Positions 40,528-46,830 of a stretch of 46,830 nucleotides of DNA are shown piece after piece. This DNA is from Cohnella baijiui. GTDB taxonomy: Bacteria; Bacillota; Bacilli; Paenibacillales; Paenibacillaceae. The stretch's first letter is position 1, and every line of letters starts with the position of its first letter. The DNA lies in assembly GCF_020731285.1 (NCBI RefSeq), contig NZ_JAJFOW010000048.1, forward strand, positions 1 to 46,830, written 5' to 3'. The notes below the pieces were generated by a model that saw only the letters and a list, made by a program, of their open reading frames with translations, was not told where the DNA came from and did not search any database. The translations under genes and the position numbers were made by a program.

Positions 40528-42954
40528 TTGAGACAGAAATACCGATGGACGATCTCGGATCCGGACGAAGGCGCGGCGGCGGAGCTGGCGGCCGCGCTTG
40601 ACGTGCCGCCGCTGGTCGGTCGGCTGCTCGCCGCGCGGGGCTGGACCGACCCGGCCGAGGCGCGGCGTTTTCTGGAAGCGGGTCCGCAGCAGTTTCACGA
40701 CCCGTTCGGGATGAAAGGGATGCGCGAAGCGGTCGCCCGGATCCGGCAGGCGCTGGACGCGGGCGAGTATATCCGCGTCTACGGCGATTACGACGCGGAC
40801 GGCGTCACCTCGACGGCGCTCATGACGAGGCTGCTGCGCAGGCTGGGCGCGCGGTTCGATACGTACATTCCGCATCGCAGCCGCGAGGGCTACGGCCTGA
40901 ACGCCGGCGCGATCGATCTGGCGGCGGAGGCGGGCGTGAAGCTGCTGATCACGGTCGACAACGGCATCAGCGCCGTCGAGCAAATTGCCTACGCCCGCGA
41001 GCTTGGCATCGACGTCGTCGTAACCGACCACCACGAGGCCCCGCCCGTGCTGCCGGACGCCGCGGTCGCGCTCGTCAATCCGAAGCAGCCGGACTGTACA
41101 TATCCGTTCAAGGGTTTGTCCGGCGCGGGCGTCGCCTTCAAGCTGGCGCACGCTTTGATCGGTGAGCCGGACCTCTCCTTATCCGACCTTGCGGCCATCG
41201 GCATTGTCGCGGATCTCATGCCGCTGACGGATGAAAACCGCGCGATCGTCAAGCTCGGGCTCGCCGAGATGAACCGGCGTCCTTCGCCCGGCATCCGGGC
41301 GCTCGCGGCAATTTGCGGCGCGGAGCCGGGCCGGCTGTCCAGCGGCCGGATCGCGTTCGGGCTCGCCCCGCGGCTCAATGCCGGTGGGCGTCTGGCCGAA
41401 GCGGACGGCGCGGTGCGGCTGCTCGTCGCGGAAGACGACGAGGAGGCCGAACGGCTCGCGCTTGCGCTGGACCAACTGAATCGGGAGCGCCAGCAGCTCG
41501 TGGACGAGACGGTAGTCGAGGCGGAGGCGGCCTGGCAGCGGCGAATCGCCGAGAACGGCGGCGTGCCGCTGCCGGTCATCGTGCTGGCGGGAGACGGGTG
41601 GAACGCGGGGATCGCGGGTCTCGTCGCCTCGAAGCTGGTGGAGCGCCACTATCGGCCGACGGTCGTGCTCGCGCACGATCCGGAGACCGGCAAGTGCAAA
41701 GGGTCGGCCCGTTCGATCGACGGCTTCGATCTGTATGCGGCGCTGCGCGAATGCGCGGACGAGATGGAGCACTTCGGCGGGCACCAGGCGGCCGCGGGCA
41801 TGACGATCCGCAGGGACAAGGTCGAAGCGCTCGAGGCGAAGCTGGGCGCGCTGGCGGCGGCTTGGCTGACGGCCGAAGACTGGACGCCGAAAAAGAAGGC
41901 GGACCTGCGCTGCCAGGCGGCGGAGCTGACGCTCGAGGCCGCGGAACAGTTGAGCGCCCTCGAGCCTTACGGCAACGGCAATCCGACGCCGCGGCTCGTC
42001 CTGCGCGAGGCGTCGGTCGCCGACGCGAAGGCGATGGGCAAGGAGGGCAAGCATCTGCGCGCCCTGCTCGCCCAAGGCGGCCGAAGGCTGGAGGCGGTCG
42101 GCTTCGGCTTCGGCGAAGAAGCGGCGAGGCTGATCGGCAGCGGTGCGGTCGACGTGCTGGGCGAGCTCGCGATCAACGAGTGGAACGGCAGCCGCCGCGT
42201 GCAGTTCATGCTGCAGGATTGGCGTCCCGCCGCGCTGCCCGTGCTCGATCGCCGGCAGGAGCGGGATTGGACGAAGGCGCTGCGTTTGCTAGCCGACGCG
42301 CCCGGGCCGCTGCTCGTTCTGGGCGCGTCGACGCAGGCGTTGGCGCGGCTGGAGTCGGCCGCGATCGCGCTCCATGGCGCCGCGCTTTACGTCGACGGAT
42401 CGCGGCTGGCCGCCGGTCGGGTGCCGGCGGACGGAGCACCGGACGAGTCGCCCTATGCCAGGCGGCATGCGGGCGGGGTCCGGCTCGCGCTCGTCGGTTT
42501 GCCGGATGGCGCCGACGCGCTCGACGGGCTCGCCTGCGCAATGCGGGATTGCGGGCCGCTCGAAGAAATCCATCTGTTCGCCGACGATAGCCGGGATGCG
42601 TCCGGGGACGGTGCGGATTTCGTATTTCCGACCCGGGAGCAATTCGGCCAGGTGTACGCGCTGTTCCGCCGCCAGGCGGAATGGATCGACGCGCCGGACG
42701 GCTTTTTGCGGCAGGTCGCGGATCGGACCGGCTGGCCGCTCGCCGCCGTGCGTCTGATGCAGGAGATATTCGACGAGCTCGGCTTTATCAGGCGGCACCG
42801 GGCTTCGGTGCAGGTCGTCGCGAATCCGCCGCGCCGGGCGCTCGACGAATCCGAGCGCTACCGCAAGGCGCAGCGGCGCGCGGAAGCGGCCGCGCTCGCG
42901 GGCATGAGCTTTTCGAAGCTGCAGGCCTGGCTGCGCCAGCTGGCAAATGCTTAA
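40528..42954 (+). CDS. recJ: Single-stranded-DNA-specific exonuclease RecJ
   Basis: A 5'-3' exonuclease on single-stranded DNA in recombination and mismatch repair. It has 808 aa. DHH-family motifs are VYGDYDADGVTSTALM near residues 85-100, the DHH triad in VVTDHHEAPPV near residues 164-174, then the DHHA1 domain with GGHQAAAGM near residues 416-424 and the OB-fold region. The last about 230 residues form the Firmicute C-terminal extension. The TTG at 40528 has AGGAGGAAAGGAA upstream; the in-frame TTG at 40438 would give 30 unusual residues overlapping the second hairpin. Confidence 0.94.
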   Translation: MRQKYRWTISDPDEGAAAELAAALDVPPLVGRLLAARGWTDPAEARRFLEAGPQQFHDPFGMKGMREAVARIRQALDAGEYIRVYGDYDADGVTSTALMTRLLRRLGARFDTYIPHRSREGYGLNAGAIDLAAEAGVKLLITVDNGISAVEQIAYARELGIDVVVTDHHEAPPVLPDAAVALVNPKQPDCTYPFKGLSGAGVAFKLAHALIGEPDLSLSDLAAIGIVADLMPLTDENRAIVKLGLAEMNRRPSPGIRALAAICGAEPGRLSSGRIAFGLAPRLNAGGRLAEADGAVRLLVAEDDEEAERLALALDQLNRERQQLVDETVVEAEAAWQRRIAENGGVPLPVIVLAGDGWNAGIAGLVASKLVERHYRPTVVLAHDPETGKCKGSARSIDGFDLYAALRECADEMEHFGGHQAAAGMTIRRDKVEALEAKLGALAAAWLTAEDWTPKKKADLRCQAAELTLEAAEQLSALEPYGNGNPTPRLVLREASVADAKAMGKEGKHLRALLAQGGRRLEAVGFGFGEEAARLIGSGAVDVLGELAINEWNGSRRVQFMLQDWRPAALPVLDRRQERDWTKALRLLADAPGPLLVLGASTQALARLESAAIALHGAALYVDGSRLAAGRVPADGAPDESPYARRHAGGVRLALVGLPDGADALDGLACAMRDCGPLEEIHLFADDSRDASGDGADFVFPTREQFGQVYALFRRQAEWIDAPDGFLRQVADRTGWPLAAVRLMQEIFDELGFIRRHRASVQVVANPPRRALDESERYRKAQRRAEAAALAGMSFSKLQAWLRQLANA

Positions 42955-43025
42955 GCGTGGCGTGACGACGGCAACAAGTGTATAATGCAATTCGTACAGT
43001 CCATTGGAGGAGAGGATCTCACCGC

Positions 43026-43538
43026 ATGAATTTCAAAGATTATATCCGCGTCATTCCCGATTTCCCGCAGCCGGGCATCCGGTTCAAGGATATCACGACG
43101 CTTCTCAATAACGGCAAGGTATACCAAGCCGCGATCGACGCGCTGAAGGAGCAGGTCCAAGGCTGGGACATCGACGTCGTCGCAGGCCCCGAGGCGCGCG
43201 GCTTCGTCATCGGCGCTCCGCTGGCGCTGGCGCTCGGCGTGGGCTTCGTGCCGATCCGCAAGTCGGGCAAGCTCCCCGGCGAAACGGTCGAAGTCGGCTA
43301 CGATCTGGAGTACGGCAAGGACAAGCTCGCGGTACACAAAGACGCGATCTTGCCCGGACAAAAGGTGCTCATTGCAGACGACTTGCTCGCGACAGGCGGC
43401 ACGATCGCAACGACGATCAATCTGATCCAGCAGTTGGGCGGCGAGATCGCGGGCGCGGCGTTCCTGATCGAGCTCAGCTACCTGAACGGACGCGAAAAGC
43501 TGGGCGGCGTAGACGTCGTCTCCCTGATGACTTATTGA
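43026..43538 (+). CDS. apt: Adenine phosphoribosyltransferase
   Basis: Salvages adenine to AMP using PRPP. It has 170 aa. It begins MNFKDYIRVIPDFPQPGI and keeps FKDITTLL, the region AGPEARGFVIGAPLALALG, and the PRPP loop VLIADDLLATGGTIATT near residues 116-132. TTGGAGGAG lies 14 nt before the ATG; a TATAAT at 42981-42986 could be a promoter -10 but lacks a good -35, so co-transcription with recJ is likely. In B. subtilis relA follows, but here it does not. Confidence 0.96.
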   Translation: MNFKDYIRVIPDFPQPGIRFKDITTLLNNGKVYQAAIDALKEQVQGWDIDVVAGPEARGFVIGAPLALALGVGFVPIRKSGKLPGETVEVGYDLEYGKDKLAVHKDAILPGQKVLIADDLLATGGTIATTINLIQQLGGEIAGAAFLIELSYLNGREKLGGVDVVSLMTY

Positions 43539-43556
43539 TCTCCTCTGGCGATGCCT

Positions 43557-43587
43557 GCCGGATTCCCAAGCGGGAATCCGGCTTTTT
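43557..43587 (+). terminator. Strong intrinsic terminator after apt
   Basis: GCCGGATTCCC (43557-43567) pairs perfectly with GGGAATCCGGC (43572-43582) over a 4-nt loop and is followed by TTTTT. Confidence 0.94.
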
Positions 43588-43625
43588 GGTTTTGGTTCGT
43601 TCCTTGCGCGGTAGGGCGACGAGGC

Positions 43626-43679
43626 TTCAGCCGATTTTCAGCTTCGTTTCAGGCACGTTTCAGCCTCGGGAAGGATAAT
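43626..43679 (+). promoter_or_regulatory. Four TTCAG boxes at 11-bp steps before a -10, likely OmpR-type operator
   Basis: TTCAG begins at 43626, 43637, 43648 and 43659, exactly 11 bp apart (about one helical turn each). The consensus is TTTCAG plus five variable bases. GATAAT at 43674-43679 is a good -10. The place for a -35 (43651-43656) is inside the boxes and reads AGGCAC, so the promoter probably needs an activator. Direct repeats at 11-bp phasing are typical of OmpR/PhoB-family binding sites. The gene of such a regulator starts 336 nt downstream, so autoregulation is the simplest guess. Confidence 0.6.
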
Positions 43680-43690
43680 AGAGCGATCAA

Positions 43691-43980
43691 GGGCGATAGA
43701 CGCGATGCTGGGGAAAGGCGGCGCTCCGGGGCCATGTCGTGGAACGAAGGGACATGCACGTGGGTCGAGTGGCATAGAGGAGAAGGGCTTGATAGCCGCG
43801 GACCAAGGGCCATAGAGAGGAACGAATGGACAAGGGCGCGGTCCAAGGCTATAGAAGGGGAACAAACGGACAAGGACGCAGAACGAGGGCCATGAAGGAG
43901 AAGGGCTGGATATAGCCGCGAACCAAGAGCCATAGGGAGGATCGATGGGCAAAGACCCGGAGGCCATGGACGCCACCTGG
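43691..43980. repeat. About seven degenerate 40-bp tandem repeats in the two-component leader
   Basis: The marker CCATAG or CATG/TATAG recurs at about 43694, 43733, 43773, 43811, 43850, 43891, 43931 and 43965. A second marker, GCGGACCAAGGGC or variant, falls at 43798, 43838, 43878 and 43918 at exactly 40 bp. Most units contain purine-rich AGAGGAAC or GGAGAAGGG elements resembling ribosome-binding sites. The array fills most of the predicted leader between the -10 at 43674 and the response regulator gene. Apart from possible short ORFs I see no gene in it. Confidence 0.75.
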
Positions 43981-43989
43981 GAGCAATAG
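43945..43989 (+). other. Possible 14-codon upstream ORF in the two-component leader
   Basis: ATG 43945 is preceded by GGGAGG (43935-43940) at good spacing and reads 14 codons (MGKDPEAMDATWEQ) to a TAG at 43987, ending 25 nt before the response regulator start. A longer one of 29 codons starts at ATG 43826 behind AGAGG and stops at 43913. Both arise inside the 40-bp repeats, so they may be chance products. Confidence 0.3.
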
Positions 43990-44014
43990 ATGCGCAGAAG
44001 GAGCGAACGAACCG

Positions 44015-44698
44015 ATGAACCCGATCAAAGGCGTCCGTATTCTCGTCGTGGACGACGAGCCGAATATTTTGCAGTTTCTGGAGCTCGGGCTGTTGAATGA
44101 AGGCTTCGAGGTGAAGACGGCGCCGGACGGGATGGCGGCATTGACGCTCCTCCCGCTGTTTCGCACGCATGTGGCCATCCTCGACGTCATGATGCCGGGG
44201 ATGGACGGCTTCGAGGTGTGCCGGACGCTCAAAAAGTCCGAAAACGTCGCGGTCATCATGCTGACGGCCAAGGATGAGGTGGACGACCGGGTCAAAGGCT
44301 TGATGCTCGGAGCCGACGACTATATGGTGAAGCCGTTCAGCTTCGAGGAGCTGCTCGCGCGCATCCACGCGCGGATCCGCAACCAGTTCCCGATGCTCGT
44401 CGGGGAGGCGTCGTTCGGTCCGTTCCGGATCGAAGACCGGCGCAAGGAAATCCAGTACTACAGCCGCATACTGGAGCTTTCGCCGACCGAGTACGAGCTG
44501 CTGAAGTTCCTCGTCGTCAACCACGGGATCGTCACGAGCAAGGCGCTCATTCTCGAGAAAGTATGGGGCTATGACTTCGGCGGGGACGAGAACATCGTTG
44601 AAGTGTACATCCGTTCGCTCCGGGAGAAGCTCGGAGACCGCGAGCATCGGCTGATCCGCACGCTGCGCGGTTCCGGATACCGGGTCGATCTGCCATGA
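44015..44698 (+). CDS. OmpR-family response regulator
   Basis: A DNA-binding response regulator of 227 aa. The receiver domain (7-120) has acidic residues in VVDDEPN, the phosphorylation site Asp57 in AILDVMMPGMDG, Thr in MLTAKD and Lys in VKPFSFEELLARI. The winged-helix domain (about 130-226) includes LSPTEYELLKFLVVN and VEVYIRSLREKLG. AGAAGGAGCG precedes the ATG. It overlaps the kinase gene by 4 nt. The regulon is unknown; the 11-bp boxes at 43626-43663 are a candidate target. Confidence 0.94.
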   Translation: MNPIKGVRILVVDDEPNILQFLELGLLNEGFEVKTAPDGMAALTLLPLFRTHVAILDVMMPGMDGFEVCRTLKKSENVAVIMLTAKDEVDDRVKGLMLGADDYMVKPFSFEELLARIHARIRNQFPMLVGEASFGPFRIEDRRKEIQYYSRILELSPTEYELLKFLVVNHGIVTSKALILEKVWGYDFGGDENIVEVYIRSLREKLGDREHRLIRTLRGSGYRVDLP

Positions 44699-46611
44699 AG
44701 CGGCTAAGACACGCCCCGGGCGAGCCGCGCACGCCGCCGGCCGGCGCATCGCTGCGAGGGTCCCTTCGGCTGCAGCTGCTGTCCCGCTCCCTCCTCGTGC
44801 TCGCCGTTCTGCTCGTGTTCATCGGCTTGTTTCAATATGTGCTCATGCGCAAGTTCACCTACGAAAACAAAGCCTCCGCGCTGCAAGGTCAGCTGTTGTC
44901 GCTGCCTCCGGAGGTGTGGCGGGACAAAGGCTTTCGCCCGCCACGTGGCGCGGTCGCCAGCGCTATCGCCGAAGGTTCGCTCAGCGCGGGCTGGTGGCTC
45001 CAGAGCGCGCAGGGAGAGGCCCGCATCCGCGATGGCGCCGCAGACGGAACCGGAAAGCCGGGGGCGGATGCGGAGCGGATCGCCACCGGCAACAACGCCG
45101 ACCAGGCGGGGCAAGGCGACCAGGCAGGGCAAGGCGGGCGGACGACGGATGGCGGTGTTGCGGCGCCCGAAGGCGATTCGAGGGACGCCGCTGCCGGCAG
45201 TCCGTCCGCCGGCAGCCTGGCGAGCCCCGGCCGGGTAGCTCCGGAGAGCAATCCAGCGGGCGCCGCTGACCAGGGAGCGAGTCCAGCAACCGAACTGCCG
45301 GCGGGCGAAACGCCTTCGGGGCCGGGAGGCCAATCGCCGTGGGCCGTCCGAGCCGCGCGATCGCTGTTCATCCCCGATACGGCGGTCGCGATCATTTCGT
45401 CGGACCTCGCTTTTACCGCCATATCGGAATGGGTGGGAGGCATCGCACCTCCCCGGCTGACGAACGCGCAATACGAGGAAGCGATGAAGCAGGCCGCCGT
45501 CCAGAGCCGCAAAAGCGACGAAACGGCTTATTACATCGCCAAAGACGAGACGGGCCGCGAGCAGTTGGTCGTGCTCCGGCCGCTGGGCGCCGCCGGCCGT
45601 GCGCAAGGGCTCGTGCAGATCAGCACGGGGACGGCGGCGCTGAAGGAAACGCTGAACAAGCAGCTGTTGCTGTTTGTCAGCTTGGCGGTACTCGCGGTGG
45701 CCGCCGGCCTCATCACGCTGCGCGCCGTCTTGCGTCGCACGCTGTCGCCGCTCTCCGATCTGGTCGACCGGGTGGAGCGGATTGACGCGGGCAATCTGGA
45801 CGAACGCTTTCCGGCGACGCCGATTCCGACCGAGATCGGGCGCCTGTCGGCCTCACTTGGCGGGATGCTGGACCGGTTGAACGCTTCGTTCGAGGCGGAA
45901 AAGGAAGCGAAGGAGCACATGCGTCAATTCGTCGCGGACGCCTCGCACGAGCTGCGGACGCCGCTCACCTCGATCCATGGTTTTCTGGAGGTGCTGCTCC
46001 GCGGCGCATCCAGCCGTCCGGAGCAGCTGGAGAAGGCGCTGCGAAGCATGTACGGGGAGTCGGAGCGGTTGAAGAAGCTGGTCGAGGATCTGCTCGCGCT
46101 GGCGAAGCTCGATCGCTCGGAAAGCCTGCGAGACCAGGAGGGCGATCTCGGTGAAACGTTAAGGGAGATGGAGCCGCAACTTCGGATGCTGGCCGGGAGC
46201 CGGGATGTCCGGCTGCGCCTGGCATCCGGCCTCATTTGCCGGTACGACGCCGACAAGATGAAGCAGGTCGTCCTGAATCTGTTCCACAACGCCGTGCAGC
46301 ATACCGATCCCCAAACGGGGGAGATCGGGCTGTCGCTGCAGCGGTTCGGCGGCGGCGTCCGGATCGAGGTCCGCGACAACGGGACCGGGATCGATCCCGC
46401 CCATTTGCCGCACGTGTTCGACCGCTTCTACCGCAGCGACTCTTCCCGGACGCGCAAATACGGCGGATCCGGGCTCGGGCTCTCCATCTCCCGGGCGATC
46501 GTGGAGGCGCACGGAGGCACGATTGAGGCGCGGAGCGAGCCGGGCCGCGAGACCGTGTTTGCGATATGGCTGCCGCCAGACCGGCAGGAGCGGGACTTGC
46601 CCGCCCTCTAA
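44695..46611 (+). CDS. Sensor histidine kinase with long disordered extracytoplasmic insert
   Basis: A protein of 638 aa and partner of the preceding regulator. Membrane helix 1 is at about residues 26-48 and helix 2 at about 321-343. HAMP (about 344-397), HisKA with His418 in DASHELRTPLTSIHGF, and the HATPase domain with N box NLFHNAVQH, G1 DNGTGIDPAHLPHVFDRFYR and G2 GGSGLGLSISRAI follow. The extracytoplasmic part is about 270 residues. Its middle, about residues 116-213, is rich in Gly, Ala, Ser, Pro and Gln with repeats such as DQAGQG, and looks disordered. The signal is unknown. It ends at a strong terminator. Confidence 0.93.
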   Translation: MKRLRHAPGEPRTPPAGASLRGSLRLQLLSRSLLVLAVLLVFIGLFQYVLMRKFTYENKASALQGQLLSLPPEVWRDKGFRPPRGAVASAIAEGSLSAGWWLQSAQGEARIRDGAADGTGKPGADAERIATGNNADQAGQGDQAGQGGRTTDGGVAAPEGDSRDAAAGSPSAGSLASPGRVAPESNPAGAADQGASPATELPAGETPSGPGGQSPWAVRAARSLFIPDTAVAIISSDLAFTAISEWVGGIAPPRLTNAQYEEAMKQAAVQSRKSDETAYYIAKDETGREQLVVLRPLGAAGRAQGLVQISTGTAALKETLNKQLLLFVSLAVLAVAAGLITLRAVLRRTLSPLSDLVDRVERIDAGNLDERFPATPIPTEIGRLSASLGGMLDRLNASFEAEKEAKEHMRQFVADASHELRTPLTSIHGFLEVLLRGASSRPEQLEKALRSMYGESERLKKLVEDLLALAKLDRSESLRDQEGDLGETLREMEPQLRMLAGSRDVRLRLASGLICRYDADKMKQVVLNLFHNAVQHTDPQTGEIGLSLQRFGGGVRIEVRDNGTGIDPAHLPHVFDRFYRSDSSRTRKYGGSGLGLSISRAIVEAHGGTIEARSEPGRETVFAIWLPPDRQERDLPAL

Positions 46612-46652
46612 GCCCGTCTGAAGTCGAAGAGACTTCAGACGGGCTTTTTTTT
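46611..46652 (+). terminator. Strong intrinsic terminator after the sensor kinase
   Basis: AGCCCGTCTGAAGTC (46611-46625) pairs perfectly with GACTTCAGACGGGCT (46631-46645) over a 5-nt loop. A run of eight T follows. Confidence 0.95.
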
Positions 46653-46680
46653 GTTGGCTTGGGAAGCGGTTGGCTGGCAG

Positions 46681-46830
46681 ATGTGCGGAAAAACCGAATA
46701 ACTCTGGCGCAGGGGGCGGAATGGCGGGGAGTTGTGCGGAAAAACCGAATAACTCCTGCGCAGGAGACGGGACGGCGCAGAAATTTTGCAAAGAACATGA
46801 CACGGATAACGGCGTGGGAAATTTTACAAA
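46681..46830. repeat. Tandem 51-bp repeat at the window end
   Basis: TGTGCGGAAAAACCGAATAA occurs at 46682 and again at 46733, a step of 51 bp. Each copy has a CGG-AAAAA-CCG mini-hairpin, and the second has the palindrome CCTGCGCAGG. A decayed third copy seems to run from about 46783 to the edge (GGATAACGGCG). No coding potential is seen. The array may continue past the window. Confidence 0.65.

Noticed and set aside
42958..42986. Dedicated sigma-A promoter before apt
   Set aside because: TATAAT is present at 42981, but no acceptable -35 lies 16-18 nt upstream, so it is not listed as a promoter.
1..46830. Mobile element, prophage, toxin-antitoxin or defence system
   Set aside because: No transposase, integrase, phage structural, toxin or nuclease-defence domain is seen. 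The gene order is the conserved Bacilli backbone.

Overview
The window is a high-GC stretch of chromosome from an endospore-forming Firmicute, most likely a Paenibacillaceae member such as Cohnella or Paenibacillus. The evidence is gene content and order. From left to right it follows the Bacillus subtilis backbone spoIIB-maf-radC-mreBCD-minCD-spoIVFAB-rplU-prp-rpmA-spo0B-obg-pheB-pheA, then safA-bofC-ruv-queA-tgt-yajC-yrzE-yrbG-spoVB-comN-secDF-recJ-apt. Some genes are added: a rodA-type SEDS gene, an RNase E/G gene, hom-thrB, ilvE, ruvC, a DCC thioredoxin-like gene, spoIID, a PAP2 phosphatase, a cation transporter and a two-component system. I see no rRNA, tRNA, prophage, insertion sequence or CRISPR array.

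Layout. 1-2226: a 51-bp repeat remnant, a sigma-E-like promoter and a SpoIIB-like SPOR protein. 2280-9289: one long shape and division transcription unit (DUF4321, Maf, RadC, MreBCD, MinCD, RodA-like) with a sigma-A promoter at its head and a strong terminator at its end. 9401-12587: the SpoIVFA/SpoIVFB pair that processes pro-sigma-K, and an RNase E/G. 12671-16137: an L21 leader RNA, then L21, Prp and L27, then Spo0B and Obg. 16174-20967: an amino-acid operon (PheB, homoserine dehydrogenase, homoserine kinase, prephenate dehydratase, branched-chain aminotransferase). 20968-21960: an intergenic region made of 48-bp repeats in two opposed arrays. 21961-24925: a SafA/ExsA-like LysM coat protein built from nested repeats, then BofC behind a sigma-F-type promoter. 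24986-32396: ruvCAB, DCC, spoIID, queA, tgt and yajC, tightly coupled by 4-nt overlaps. 32517-36508: mixed-strand membrane genes (PAP2, TIGR04086, DUF421, SpoVB). 36632-43587: ComN, SecDF, a CDF transporter, RecJ and Apt. 43626-46652: a two-component system behind an unusual promoter and leader. 46681-46830: another 51-bp repeat.

How it works together. Cell-shape and division genes (MreBCD, RodA, MinCD) share a transcript with housekeeping genes. Sporulation genes are scattered among them and appear to have their own compartment-specific promoters: sigma-E-like before the SPOR protein and possibly spoVB and the TIGR04086 gene, sigma-F-like before bofC. SpoIVFA, SpoIVFB and BofC belong to the mother-cell/forespore checkpoint that releases sigma-K. 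The SPOR protein and SpoIID act on septal or engulfment peptidoglycan. The LysM protein is a probable inner-coat scaffold.

The least explained parts are non-coding. Upstream of the two-component system, four TTCAG boxes spaced exactly 11 bp apart lead into a -10 element, followed by an approximately 330-nt leader built from 40-bp repeats that carries possible short ORFs. Between ilvE and the LysM gene lie ten 48-bp units facing five partial copies in inverted orientation. No single clearly novel defence or biosynthetic system is visible.
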